From Epibacterium ulvae (lineage in GTDB: Bacteria > Pseudomonadota > Alphaproteobacteria > Rhodobacterales > Rhodobacteraceae): 64,000 nucleotides of DNA. The position numbers and the translations under genes are program-made. The stretch's first letter is position 1. Every line of letters begins with the position of its first letter. Shown one piece after another: positions 33,589 through 42,457 of the stretch. A model generated the notes under the pieces. That model worked only from the letters and a program-made list of their open reading frames with translations, was not told the DNA's origin and searched no databases. Location of the stretch: positions 124,001 through 188,000 of the forward strand of contig NZ_FMWG01000004.1 of NCBI RefSeq assembly GCF_900102795.1. The letters are read 5' to 3'.

Positions 33589-34503
33589 TCAGCCACCTGC
33601 GGAAACGTTGACGCTAAATTTCAGACTGTTGCCTCCCGGAGGAGTTGCAAAAGGCGCTGCACGGCGCACCCGTTGTAGGGCGATCGCATCAAGCTTTTTT
33701 GAGCCGGAACTGCGGGCGATGCGCAGGGTTGCAAGCTGCCCGTTGGGTGCAATGGTTAGGGATACAAGGGTTTTGCCGCGTGCGTTGACACGCCCGCCTT
33801 TGGCGCGGCGAATTTTGCGCAGCACCTTGCCTTTATAGCTGTCGATTGGCGCATTTCCGGCGTTGGTGCCTGTTGATTTATGCAGATTGGTGTTTGCACC
33901 TTTGGCGGCAACTGTGCCGTCTGATGTGCCCTTGCGGGCTGTTTTGGGCGCATTGCCAGCGGGTTTGGCCGGGCGCGGTTTTTCCTGTGCGTCTTGTGGT
34001 TTTGGTGGTGTTTTGGTGCGAGGTTGCTGCGCTGGCTTTTGCTGCGGCTTGGGTTGAGGGATTGGCGTTAATGCCGCCACAGGCCGGGCAGGGGGCTGCG
34101 CATTTGGTTTAACCGAGGAGGTGGGCTGTACCGGTTTTGGCGCCGCCGCCTGTTGCACGATTGGTTTCAACGCGGGGGTTGTTTTTGCGGTGAGGGTCTG
34201 TGCTGGGGGCGCAGTTGGGGCCGTTTGCTGCGTTGCGGGTCTGAGGGCTTGCGTGGTTTGGGCTGCAACGGGCTGAGTAATGTGTGGCGTTTGGGAGTGT
34301 GCGGTGTGTGTGGGTGAAACCGGCGCGTGTTCACCGGCCACCATATCCGCAAATGTGCTGCCAATGGCGGCTTGTGAAATCTCAGCTGTGCTGCCTTGCA
34401 GATCTGGCGTGTCCTCACCCGCGCTATAAAGCGTAGGCGCGGCGTGAAGAGACAGCGCACCAAGCCCGCAGAGCGCTGCCATGAGGCGGGATTTTGCAAT
34501 CAT
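33589..34503 (-). CDS. tonB: TonB-family energy transducer
   Basis: 304 residues. An N-terminal hydrophobic anchor, a very long proline/glutamine/alanine/lysine-rich periplasmic linker (about 60-200) and a C-terminal TonB domain (about 215-300) with GRVNARGKTLVSLTIAPNGQL and a final strand SLKFSVNVSAGG. It links the ExbB/ExbD proton channel to the outer-membrane receptor encoded upstream. Last gene of hmuR-orf-exbB-exbD-exbD-tonB; overlaps exbD by 4 bp. Confidence 0.87.
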   Translation of the reverse strand: MIAKSRLMAALCGLGALSLHAAPTLYSAGEDTPDLQGSTAEISQAAIGSTFADMVAGEHAPVSPTHTAHSQTPHITQPVAAQTTQALRPATQQTAPTAPPAQTLTAKTTPALKPIVQQAAAPKPVQPTSSVKPNAQPPARPVAALTPIPQPKPQQKPAQQPRTKTPPKPQDAQEKPRPAKPAGNAPKTARKGTSDGTVAAKGANTNLHKSTGTNAGNAPIDSYKGKVLRKIRRAKGGRVNARGKTLVSLTIAPNGQLATLRIARSSGSKKLDAIALQRVRRAAPFATPPGGNSLKFSVNVSAGG

Positions 34504-34892
34504 CTGAGCGCCTTTTCCGTCACCAAAAGAACGTGGTTGGCCCCTTCACGCCGCATTTGCCCGACATGAGATATGAGCTGTTTTGCAGGCAGTGCGCGGT
34601 CGGGTACGATGCGCACGGTGTCGCGGTCTTCATCGCTGAGGCGCTCCATATATGCGGCAATCGAGGTCAGTTTGATATTGCGCAGCCAGAGGCTGCCATC
34701 GGCGTGGATGACCAATGTATCTGGCGGGTTTTGCGGGTTCAGCTGATCCGTCTGGACCAGTTTCAGATCTGGATCAAGAGGCGGGGCCAATGTGCCTGCG
34801 ATCATGAAAAAGACCAGCATCAGAAACACAATGTTGATCAGAGCAATGGTAGGCTCTTTGCCGCTGTTTTTCTTGCGCTTTATCTGGATCAT
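34500..34892 (-). CDS. exbD: ExbD/TolR-family protein (second copy)
   Basis: 130 residues: short basic N-terminus (MIQIKRKKNSGKEPT), one membrane helix (IALINIVFLMLVFFMIAGT) and a periplasmic domain. The position of the proton-carrying aspartate in the ExbD helix (usually xxDVxF or LIDVxF) is here INIVFL, so asparagine stands where aspartate is expected. The paralogue next door keeps the aspartate. It may be a structural partner in a mixed ExbD pair. Confidence 0.82.
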   Translation of the reverse strand: MIQIKRKKNSGKEPTIALINIVFLMLVFFMIAGTLAPPLDPDLKLVQTDQLNPQNPPDTLVIHADGSLWLRNIKLTSIAAYMERLSDEDRDTVRIVPDRALPAKQLISHVGQMRREGANHVLLVTEKALR

Positions 34893-35269
34893 TCAAGCAC
34901 CTGTGCGGACAGGTTGAGGCGGCGCAATTGGGTGAGGATGTCCACCAATCGCTGGGCACTGGCATCCGCAGACAGGCTGATCAGAACAAGCGGTTTTGTG
35001 TCTTGCGGCTGTTGCGGGAGGGCTGCGGCGAGGTCTGCGAGAGGGACCACGCGCCCATTGAGCAAAAGACGCTTTTCTTCAAGGGATAGAAACAGGCGAT
35101 CACGGTCTGCGGCACCTGAGGCGCCGGGTGTGGCGGCGGTCAGTTCGATCTCGGTGAATTTTGAAAATGTGGAGGTCAGCATAAAAAACAGGAGCAAGAG
35201 GAAGATGACATCAATTAAAGAGGTCATCGACAAGCGTTTCCTGCGGTTTCGTGTAAGGGCGAGCGCCAT
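34889..35269 (-). CDS. exbD: ExbD-family proton-channel protein (first copy)
   Basis: 126 residues: basic N-terminus (MALALTRNRRKRLSM), membrane helix with SLIDVIFLLLLFFM, where D is the conserved proton-path aspartate, and a periplasmic domain ending LNLSAQVLE. Works with ExbB to energise TonB. Three bases separate it from exbB and it overlaps the second exbD by 4 bp. Confidence 0.88.
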   Translation of the reverse strand: MALALTRNRRKRLSMTSLIDVIFLLLLFFMLTSTFSKFTEIELTAATPGASGAADRDRLFLSLEEKRLLLNGRVVPLADLAAALPQQPQDTKPLVLISLSADASAQRLVDILTQLRRLNLSAQVLE

Positions 35270-35272
35270 GGA

Positions 35273-35911
35273 TCAGGCCGCCTGCACCGGTGTCTGGGGT
35301 GGGGCTGCGGGGGCAAAGGCAATACGCAAGGCCTGATTGGCAAACACCCGTTCGCGTTGCATGCGGCCTTCGAACCAGTTCAAAAAAAGCGCCGTTGGCA
35401 TGGCCACGGCAAGACCGGCTGCGGTGGTCAGCAGAGCCACCCAGATGCCACCGGCAAGCAGCGATGGATCAACGGAACTGCCTGCAGATTGCAGGGTTTG
35501 AAAGGCTTCGATCATGCCCAGAACTGTGCCAAACAGGCCCAGCAGGGGTGCAAGCTGGGCGATCATGTCAAGCGCGCCAAGCCCGCGTTCAAGGGTTGCA
35601 AAATCCGCTTCGGTCTCTGCTTCAATGCGGTCGCTGTCGCGGTCATCAAAGGCCTGTGTCAGCAAGGGGGCAAGGTAGCTGCGGCTTTGGTGCAGATGTG
35701 CGCGGGCGGCGGCGCGTTCGCCGGTGTCCCAAGCGGCAAGCGCTGCGCGCAACTGGCGATGCCGCCCCACGTGGGCCGCGCGAAACTGCCAGGTTTTATA
35801 AAGAACAAGGCTGAGCGTTAGAATCGAGACAATCAGCAAGAGGACAACCACTGGGCCGCCGGTTTTGATGATTTGCGCCAGGGAGGCGCTGAGATTTGTA
35901 AAAGAAATCAT
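35273..35911 (-). CDS. exbB: ExbB/MotA/TolQ-family proton channel subunit
   Basis: 212 residues with three membrane segments: an N-terminal one (VVVLLLIVSILTLSLVLYK) and two after about residue 105 (MIAQLAPLLGLFGTVLGMIEAF and GGIWVALLTTAAGLAVAMPTALF). These hold the family motifs LGLFGTVxGM and TTAxGL. Forms the proton channel with ExbD. Overlaps the preceding small gene by 4 bp. Confidence 0.9.
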   Translation of the reverse strand: MISFTNLSASLAQIIKTGGPVVVLLLIVSILTLSLVLYKTWQFRAAHVGRHRQLRAALAAWDTGERAAARAHLHQSRSYLAPLLTQAFDDRDSDRIEAETEADFATLERGLGALDMIAQLAPLLGLFGTVLGMIEAFQTLQSAGSSVDPSLLAGGIWVALLTTAAGLAVAMPTALFLNWFEGRMQRERVFANQALRIAFAPAAPPQTPVQAA

Positions 35912-36348
35912 CCCAACAGCTCCATTTTGGCGCGGCTGGTTAAATCAAGCGTTTTGATGCAAGCGTTTTGATCTGCGGCCTCACAGGTCGATGCGCCATT
36001 GATCAGAATGCGGGAAATATCATTACAGGGCTGACCTTCGAATGCAAATTGGCGCACGCGGGGGCGATCTGTGGGGAGATCCTGAAAATCAAGCAGGGTC
36101 ATCTGGGCGACGCTGCCTTGAGTATTGAACAGCACCATTTCATAGACAGCGTGCTGAATATCGTGCTGCAGTTTGTTTTGCGCCAGAAAACTGATGCGGC
36201 AAGCGCTGCCGATATCCTCGGCAGCGCTGAGTTCAATAGACAGATGCCCGGTTGCGGATTTGGGCGTTGTGCCATCTGCAGCCAAAAGCGGCTGGCCGAG
36301 GGTGAGTGCACATAAAAGGGCTGCGACTTTTGAGAACAGATCTGTCAT
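35908..36348 (-). CDS. Exported protein of unknown function in the heme operon
   Basis: 146 residues with a signal peptide (about 1-23, ending LLAA). The mature part has four cysteines (SACRI, GQPCND, TCEA, QNACI) and a beta-rich pattern. It is coded between hmuR (24 bp upstream) and exbB (4-bp overlap), so it is co-expressed with the heme receptor and its energiser. I do not recognise a named family; position suggests a periplasmic accessory of heme uptake. Confidence 0.72.
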   Translation of the reverse strand: MTDLFSKVAALLCALTLGQPLLAADGTTPKSATGHLSIELSAAEDIGSACRISFLAQNKLQHDIQHAVYEMVLFNTQGSVAQMTLLDFQDLPTDRPRVRQFAFEGQPCNDISRILINGASTCEAADQNACIKTLDLTSRAKMELLG

Positions 36349-36371
36349 GGGGCGTCCTTTTCACAGGATGT

Positions 36372-38435
36372 TTAGAAGGTTTTTGCGAGGCTCAGCTTGA
36401 CGTTACGACCCGCTGCCGGGCGGCTGGAGAGCTGGGTTTGGAACTGTTTGTCAAAGGCGTTTTCGATGCCAAGGCGCACCTCTGTCCCTTTCAGGGCTCC
36501 CTGCGGAACGGTGTAGGTCGCGCGCAGGTTGCTGATGCCATAGCCGCCCAGCTCACCGGTGCCGTTGAGCGCTTCTGCGCCTTTTGCTGCCACCAGTTCC
36601 CAGCTGAGATCCCATGTATCACCAAAGCGTTTGCCAAGGGTCAGTGAGGCTGTGGGTTCTGGGGCAAGCGCCCAGTCGGTGGTTGTATTGGCAACGGGAT
36701 TGTACTGATCGCCATCTGCAAAGGTCGCGTTTAGATCCATGTAAAAGCCGCTTTGGTGGCCATAGCCTGCTTCTATTTCCACGCCTTCGACTTCGACTGT
36801 GGTCAGGATATCGCCAGGCACGCGGACATCGCGCAGGTTGGTTTGATAAACGTTGGCCTTGAAGGCAAATTGATCGCCTTCTGAAAACAGGTCTGAGCCG
36901 TTGTAGGAAAACCCTGCCTCATAGGTGCGACCCTTTTCAGGAACCCAGACAGAGGGGGCTTTATCAAGGCGGTCGATGATCGGGTTGACTTCGGTGTAGG
37001 CGGCGCTTGCGAAGGCTGCAAAGCCGCTGTCGAATTCGTAGCGGGCTGAAAACCCACCGGTGAGGGCGCTGTTGTTGAAGCTACCATTAAAGGGGTCGGT
37101 TGCACCGGGAGAGATGATATCGGTGCCACGCACGCGCTGGCTTTCATAGCGCAGGGCAGGCGTTAGTGTCAGGGCATTGCCGATCTGGATATCATCCACC
37201 GCAAAGACGGCCCAGCGATCGTCTGATCCACCGGGGGCGGCATTTGCATCGAGGCGTTCGCGATTGATATATTCCAGCCCAAAACGTAGATCATGAGACG
37301 CCGCGCCTGTGGTGAAATAGCTGTTGTTTTTCAGGGTCAGCTTGGTGGTTTCATAGTCGTGATCGGCATTCAACAGATCTGCAACTGCAAAATCACAACC
37401 ATCAAATCCGGCGCAGGAGCCAGGAATATAGGTGCTGTCGATCTCTTGTTGTGCATAGGTCAGAGTTGCGCTGAAATCGATCAGGTCATTGCCGATGGGA
37501 TTAAATTCATAGCGAAGACCTGCGGTTCGGCTGTCAACGACACGGTCCACATCACCGAAATAGAACCCGGACGAGAGACCCAGAATATCGTAGGGCACGC
37601 TGTTGTCTTCGGAATGGGTAGAATTGTACCAGCCGGAAATGGCGTGCTGTTGATCATCGCCAAATGTATAGCGCCCTTTCAGCAGGACCGTATCATTGCG
37701 AAAACCTGCAACTGTGCTTTCACTGCCATCGCCGCTGTCAAATGGGTCTGCGTCGCGCAGCGTATAGTTGGCCAGAAGTTCAAAATTTTCGGTTGGCTGC
37801 CAAGCGAGGATTGTGGAGGTGGCAAAGCCAGTGCCGTTTGATTGCGCCTCGACCATCTGGCGCAGACGCAGGCCAATTTCGCCGCCGGTGAAATCAGAAG
37901 CGTCTTTGGTTTCCAGTTGCACAACGCCACCCACAGCGCCGGAACCATATTCAAAAGAGCCCACAGTGCCACGGATCACGTTGACATGTTTATAAAGCGC
38001 AGGATCGGTGAAAAGCTGGTTGCCGATCCGGTAGATTTCCTCGCCGCCGGTTGTGGCGCCATCAATTGTGATCAGAACGCGGGGAGAGGAGCCATAGGTG
38101 CCATTGGCACCAAAGCCGCGGATGTTGATGCCTGAGGATTGCGGCGTTGTGCCGTTGACCAATGTGACACCGGGCACGGAATCGATCAGTTGCGCCACGG
38201 TTGAGGCTTGCCTGTCATCAATTTCTTCTTGATTGATGGTGGTGACTGGAACCGCTGTCTGGGTCTGAACCTCGCGTTTTCCTGTTTCAAGGATCACTTC
38301 GCCCAAGTAATCACCTGCGTCTTCTTCAACGGATTGCGCAAGTGCGAGGGCTGGAATGCTTGTTAAAACAAGTGCTGAAACGGACCGCATCAAAAGCGGT
38401 TTAAGTGCGCGTGCAGTCATGCGCTGTCCCTTCAT
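36372..38435 (-). CDS. hmuR: TonB-dependent outer-membrane receptor, probable heme receptor
   Basis: 687 residues (or 682 from the ATG at 38420). Signal peptide ending ALALA, a TonB-box-like GEVILETGKR, a plug domain (TVAQLIDSVPGVTLVNG...GINIRGFG) and a beta-barrel that ends in phenylalanine (VKLSLAKTF), the usual last residue. Divergent from hmuSTUV, which supports heme as substrate. I did not find the FRAP/NPNL motifs of classical heme receptors, so the substrate call rests on neighbours. Confidence 0.82.
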   Translation of the reverse strand: MKGQRMTARALKPLLMRSVSALVLTSIPALALAQSVEEDAGDYLGEVILETGKREVQTQTAVPVTTINQEEIDDRQASTVAQLIDSVPGVTLVNGTTPQSSGINIRGFGANGTYGSSPRVLITIDGATTGGEEIYRIGNQLFTDPALYKHVNVIRGTVGSFEYGSGAVGGVVQLETKDASDFTGGEIGLRLRQMVEAQSNGTGFATSTILAWQPTENFELLANYTLRDADPFDSGDGSESTVAGFRNDTVLLKGRYTFGDDQQHAISGWYNSTHSEDNSVPYDILGLSSGFYFGDVDRVVDSRTAGLRYEFNPIGNDLIDFSATLTYAQQEIDSTYIPGSCAGFDGCDFAVADLLNADHDYETTKLTLKNNSYFTTGAASHDLRFGLEYINRERLDANAAPGGSDDRWAVFAVDDIQIGNALTLTPALRYESQRVRGTDIISPGATDPFNGSFNNSALTGGFSARYEFDSGFAAFASAAYTEVNPIIDRLDKAPSVWVPEKGRTYEAGFSYNGSDLFSEGDQFAFKANVYQTNLRDVRVPGDILTTVEVEGVEIEAGYGHQSGFYMDLNATFADGDQYNPVANTTTDWALAPEPTASLTLGKRFGDTWDLSWELVAAKGAEALNGTGELGGYGISNLRATYTVPQGALKGTEVRLGIENAFDKQFQTQLSSRPAAGRNVKLSLAKTF

Positions 38436-38531
38436 GTGTCTTCATCCGAAGGGCTGGCAGGGGAGGGCGCTGGCACCGGTACTTTAATCTGGTTTGAGGC
38501 GTTTTTTCGCTTCAATAACGCGGCTTGTATA

Positions 38532-38552
38532 TTGACCTAGTGATTTAGTCAA
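38532..38552. promoter_or_regulatory. Candidate iron-responsive operator between hmuR and hmuS
   Basis: TTGAC (38532-38536) and GTCAA (38548-38552) form an inverted repeat with 11 bp between, inside an AT-rich 209-bp divergent promoter region; an imperfect palindrome TTAGTCAACTATTAGTTAA overlaps its right side. Heme loci of this group are usually under Fur/Mur, RirA or Irr control; which regulator binds here is not decided by the sequence. Confidence 0.4.
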
Positions 38553-38643
38553 CTATTAGTTAAGAGGAACAACCAGCCAAGGTGACGCTGTTCTGACGCG
38601 CCACACAAGCCAGCGCCCGAAACGTAGCAGCAGGTGATAAAAA

Positions 38644-39708
38644 ATGGCTGAAACCGAAATATCCTTCCCCAGTGGAGCCGAAATCCGTGCGGAAATTGCA
38701 GAGAGCCCGAACCTGAGAAGCCGCGATCTGGCCCATAAACTGGGCCTGTCCGAAGCCCAGCTTGTGGCGGCGCAAGTGGGACATGGCGCTGTGCGCCTTC
38801 AGGCTGATCTTGATTTGTTATTTCCGCAGCTTACCGGATTAGGGGAGGTTATGGCACTGACCCGTAATGAAAGCTGCGTGATCGAAAAAGTGGGTGTTTA
38901 CGATAACTACCATTCGGGCAAACATGCCTCGATGGTGTTGAATGACGCAATTGATATGCGCATGTTCCCCAGCCATTGGATCACGGCCTTTGCGGTGGAA
39001 ACTGCGGCTGATAATGGCGTGCGGCGCAGCATTCAGGTGTTTGATGCGGCCGGGGATGCGGTTCACAAAATCCACCTGCGGGCCACGTCCAACCTTGGGC
39101 ATTGGGACAATTTAGTGGCTGAGCTGCGCCATGCAGAGCAATCTGATACGCTTGAGGTTGCGCCGCGCCAGCCAACCGAAACGCCAAAGGGTGATCCTGC
39201 CAAGGTGGATATCTTGCGCGCAGAATGGGCCAAGATGACCGACACCCATCAATTTATGCGCCTGACCTCAAAGCTGAAAATGAACCGTCTGGGTGCCTAT
39301 CGCATGGTGGGTGCGCCGATGGCGCGGGCTTTGGATGTGGCAGCGGTCAATCAGATGCTGGAGCGCCTTGCGGGCAGCGGCGTTGAAATTATGTTCTTTG
39401 TCGGCAATCGCGGCTGTATTGAAATCCATGGCGGGGCGTTTGAGACGTTGAAACCCATGGGGCCATGGCAGAATATCCTAGATCCCGGATTTAACGTGCA
39501 TCTGCGTCTGGACCATATCGCTGAGGTCTGGGCGGTGAATAAACCCACCCAGCGCGGGGATGCAATTTCGGTTGAAACCTTTGACAAAGACGGTGGGCTG
39601 ATCTTTCAGATCTTTGGCCGCAAAACCGAAGAGGCGGACAGCCGGGGCGCTTGGAATGATCTGGTGGCAAGCCTGCCTGCATTGCGCACAGAACAGGAGC
39701 TGGCGTGA
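38644..39708 (+). CDS. hmuS: Heme-degrading/heme-trafficking factor, HemS/HmuS family
   Basis: 354 residues built of two HemS-like halves (about 25-165 and 200-345). Segments typical of the family are EIRAEIAESPNLRSRDLA, GKHASMVLND and NRGCIEIHGGAFETL. AGGTGA precedes ATG 38644. In relatives it takes cytosolic heme and helps release its iron. First gene of hmuSTUV; stop overlaps hmuT (TGATG). Confidence 0.92.
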   Translation: MAETEISFPSGAEIRAEIAESPNLRSRDLAHKLGLSEAQLVAAQVGHGAVRLQADLDLLFPQLTGLGEVMALTRNESCVIEKVGVYDNYHSGKHASMVLNDAIDMRMFPSHWITAFAVETAADNGVRRSIQVFDAAGDAVHKIHLRATSNLGHWDNLVAELRHAEQSDTLEVAPRQPTETPKGDPAKVDILRAEWAKMTDTHQFMRLTSKLKMNRLGAYRMVGAPMARALDVAAVNQMLERLAGSGVEIMFFVGNRGCIEIHGGAFETLKPMGPWQNILDPGFNVHLRLDHIAEVWAVNKPTQRGDAISVETFDKDGGLIFQIFGRKTEEADSRGAWNDLVASLPALRTEQELA

Positions 39709-40568
39709 TGCGGCAGTCTGTCTTTGCAGCGGCGTTGTCTGTTTTGATCGCCACACCTGCGCTGTCTGACACGGCTGCGCGGATTGTTACGGTGGGGGGC
39801 GCGCTGACAGAGATTGTTTTTGCGTTGGGCCAAGAACATCGGCTGGTGGCGCGCGACAGCACGTCAACCCATCCTGAGGTGGTCGAGGATTTGCCAGATG
39901 TTGGCTATGCGCGCGCTTTGGCGGCGGAGGGAGTTCTTTCGGTGAAACCGGATCTGATCCTTGCCACCGAAGGTGCTGGCCCGCCGGAAACCATGGATGT
40001 TCTGCGCGCCGCCGGGGTTAAGATGGTGATCATTTCGGAAATCTATACGGCAGAAGGTGTGGCGGATAAGATCACGGCCGTCGGGACCGCGATCGAGGCC
40101 GAAGAGGCCGCACAGGCGCTGCGCGAAAAGGTCGCGCAAGAGCTTGCACAGGCTGTGGCGCTTGCTACGGCCAACCCAAACCCGCCCAAGGTCTTGTTTG
40201 TATTAAGTGCTGCAAGCGGGCGCATTATGGCGGCCGGGCGTGATACCGCCGCAGATGGTATTTTGCAGATGGCCGGGGCCAAGAACGCAATGACAGCTTT
40301 CCCCGGCTATAAACCGGTGACGGATGAGGCCATTATTCAGGCTGCGCCGGATGTGGTTTTGATGATGTCGTCACGTAGTAACCACGCGATTAGCGATGAA
40401 GAGGTGTTGGCATTGCCTGCTATCGCGTTGACGCCTGCAGGACAACAGGGCCGGATTGTGCGGCTTGATGGTGCGTTGATGCTGCAGTTTGGGCCACGCG
40501 CGGCCAAAGCGGTGTCTGATTTGGCGAAGCTGTTTCATGGCGTAACAGAGATGCCGGAAAAATCATGA
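39708..40568 (+). CDS. hmuT: Heme ABC transporter, periplasmic heme-binding protein
   Basis: 286 residues with a signal peptide (MRQSVFAAALSVLIATPALS). Class III binding-protein fold: RIVTVGGALTEIVFALGQEHRLVARDST, then DVGYARALAAEGVLSVKPDLILA, where the tyrosine is the likely axial heme ligand as in other HmuT proteins. Overlaps hmuS by one base; GTG one codon upstream is an alternative start. Overlaps hmuU by 4 bp. Confidence 0.92.
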   Translation: MRQSVFAAALSVLIATPALSDTAARIVTVGGALTEIVFALGQEHRLVARDSTSTHPEVVEDLPDVGYARALAAEGVLSVKPDLILATEGAGPPETMDVLRAAGVKMVIISEIYTAEGVADKITAVGTAIEAEEAAQALREKVAQELAQAVALATANPNPPKVLFVLSAASGRIMAAGRDTAADGILQMAGAKNAMTAFPGYKPVTDEAIIQAAPDVVLMMSSRSNHAISDEEVLALPAIALTPAGQQGRIVRLDGALMLQFGPRAAKAVSDLAKLFHGVTEMPEKS

Positions 40569-41635
40569 CATTAACGGTAGATGTTGCGCCGACCCGGCCG
40601 CGCAATCGGGTAGAACGCGCCTATCGGCTGACGGCTGTTTTGGTCTTTGTTCTTTTGCTGGTGTCTTTTGCATCGCTTTCTGTTGGGGCGACGGACACCA
40701 GCCTGTCTGGTGTGCTGCAGGGCCTGTGGACTGGTACGCCCGTGTCACAGGTGGATCAGATTGTATTGCTGAACATTCGTCTGCCCCGTCTTGTGATGGG
40801 GCTTTTGGTGGGGGCGGCGCTGGCGGTGTCTGGTGTTTTGATGCAGGGGTTGTTTCGCAACCCGCTGGCCGATCCGGGGATTGTTGGGGTGAGTTCAGGT
40901 GCCGGGCTTGGCGCGATCCTTGCCATTGTTCTGGGTGGTTTTTTGCCCCTTGCGTTGCAGAGCCTGCTTGGCGCGTGGCTGGTGCCTGTTGCGGCCTTTT
41001 TGGGGGCCTGGGGCACGACATTGCTATTATATACGGTGGCGACGCGGCGGGGGCAGACTTCGGTTGCGACGATGCTTTTGGCAGGCATAGCAATCGGCGC
41101 GCTTGGCGGGGCTTTGGCGGGATTGATGATCTATATCGCTGATGACGCACAGCTGCGCGAACTTAACTTTTGGGGTTTGGGATCCTTGGCCGGGGCCACA
41201 TGGGCGAAACTGGCGGCGGCGGCCCCTGTGATCGTGCTGGGGCTTGTGGCCACGCCGTATCTGGCGCGGGGGCTGAACGCGCTCAGCCTTGGTGAAGCGG
41301 CCGCAACCCATATGGGTGTTTCGGTTCAGCGTGTGAAAAACGGGGCAATTCTGTCTGTTGCGGCGGCGACGGGAGCAGCGGTGGCCGTGTCTGGTGGCAT
41401 CGGTTTTATTGGCATCGTTGTGCCGCATCTGTTGCGTCTGGCCACGGGGCCAGATCATCGGCCTTTGTTGCCCAATGCGACCCTGTTGGGGGCGATTGTG
41501 TTGATTGGGGCGGATATGATCAGCCGCGTGATTGTCGCGCCAAGTGAATTGCCCATTGGGATCATCACTGCGGTGCTGGGGGCCCCTGTGTTTCTTTATA
41601 TTCTGCTCAAATCCAAAAGGAGCATGGGCCTATGA
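40565..41635 (+). CDS. hmuU: Heme ABC transporter permease (FecCD family)
   Basis: 356 residues with about nine to ten membrane segments. Family motifs: LRLPRLVMGLLVGAALAVSG (here NIRLPRLVMG), FRNPLADPGIVGVSSGAGLGA and FIGIVVPHLLRL. Forms the inner-membrane channel for heme with HmuV. Confidence 0.93.
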   Translation: MTLTVDVAPTRPRNRVERAYRLTAVLVFVLLLVSFASLSVGATDTSLSGVLQGLWTGTPVSQVDQIVLLNIRLPRLVMGLLVGAALAVSGVLMQGLFRNPLADPGIVGVSSGAGLGAILAIVLGGFLPLALQSLLGAWLVPVAAFLGAWGTTLLLYTVATRRGQTSVATMLLAGIAIGALGGALAGLMIYIADDAQLRELNFWGLGSLAGATWAKLAAAAPVIVLGLVATPYLARGLNALSLGEAAATHMGVSVQRVKNGAILSVAAATGAAVAVSGGIGFIGIVVPHLLRLATGPDHRPLLPNATLLGAIVLIGADMISRVIVAPSELPIGIITAVLGAPVFLYILLKSKRSMGL

Positions 41636-42423
41636 CGCTGAATGTTACGGATCTGCGGGTCAAACTGGGGCGCAAAGAGATTTTGCATGGCGTCACACTG
41701 TCTGCGCAGGCCGGAGAGGTGACCTGTATCATCGGGCCCAATGGCTCTGGCAAGTCAACCTTGCTGCGCGCCCTGACCGGGGAATTACAAAGCACGGGGC
41801 AGATCGATCTGAACGGGCGCGCGCTTGGGGCGTATCGGCCTTATGAGCTGGCCCCTGTTCGGGGTGTGTTGCAGCAATTTGCCGAAGTGGCGTTTCCCTT
41901 TACGGTGCGTGAAATTATTGAACTTGGCCAAAGCGCTGGGGTGAATGCCAAAGATCCGCACTTGCCAGACCGTATGCTGCAAGAGGTGGATCTGGCGGGA
42001 TACGGCGAGCGGCCTTATCATGAACTCTCGGGCGGAGAGCAACAGCGCGTGCAGCTCGCCCGCGCTTTGGCGCAGGTGGCGCAGCCGGTGGGGGCAGAGG
42101 TTGAAACACAAGGCCCGCGCTGGTTGTTTCTGGATGAACCTGTGTCCAGTCTGGACATCAAACATCAGCGCACTGTCATGGACCGCATGCGCCGGTTTGC
42201 AGGTGAGGGTGGCGGTGTTGTGGCTGTGATGCATGATCTGAACCTGACTGCGATGGTGGCCGATCAAGTGCTGGTCATGAAAGAGGGAGAGATTTCGATT
42301 GCTGGCAATGTGCAGGCGACCTATGTGCCCGAGGTCCTTTCACAGGCCTATGATTATCCGGTTTTTCCAAACAGGCTTGCGCCACGTGATTTGCATTTTG
42401 TGCTGCCACAGGCTGGGGTGTGA
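41632..42423 (+). CDS. hmuV: Heme ABC transporter ATPase
   Basis: 263 residues: Walker A GPNGSGKST, signature LSGGEQQR, Walker B LFLDEPVSSLD, H-loop VMHDLNL. The insertion AQPVGAEVETQGPRW before Walker B is typical of HmuV heme importers. Overlaps hmuU by 4 bp and ends just before a terminator. Confidence 0.93.
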   Translation: MTLNVTDLRVKLGRKEILHGVTLSAQAGEVTCIIGPNGSGKSTLLRALTGELQSTGQIDLNGRALGAYRPYELAPVRGVLQQFAEVAFPFTVREIIELGQSAGVNAKDPHLPDRMLQEVDLAGYGERPYHELSGGEQQRVQLARALAQVAQPVGAEVETQGPRWLFLDEPVSSLDIKHQRTVMDRMRRFAGEGGGVVAVMHDLNLTAMVADQVLVMKEGEISIAGNVQATYVPEVLSQAYDYPVFPNRLAPRDLHFVLPQAGV

Positions 42424-42424
42424 G

Positions 42425-42451
42425 GGACCTCTTTTGTGGGTAAAGAGGTCC
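42425..42451. terminator. Bidirectional terminator between hmuV and the SRPBCC gene
   Basis: GGACCTCTTT (42425-42434) pairs perfectly with AAAGAGGTCC (42442-42451) around a 7-nt loop, 2 bp after the hmuV stop and 7 bp beyond the stop of the convergent gene. Confidence 0.75.
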
Positions 42452-42457
42452 GTCTGT

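Noticed and set aside
34494-35336. Plus-strand 280-codon frame across the exbD genes
   Set aside because: Antisense to two ExbD frames that overlap each other and their neighbours by ATGA junctions.
38532-38552. Considered as a classical Irr ICE box for hmuR/hmuS
   Set aside because: It lacks TTAGAA-N3-TTCTAA; kept only as an unassigned iron-box candidate.
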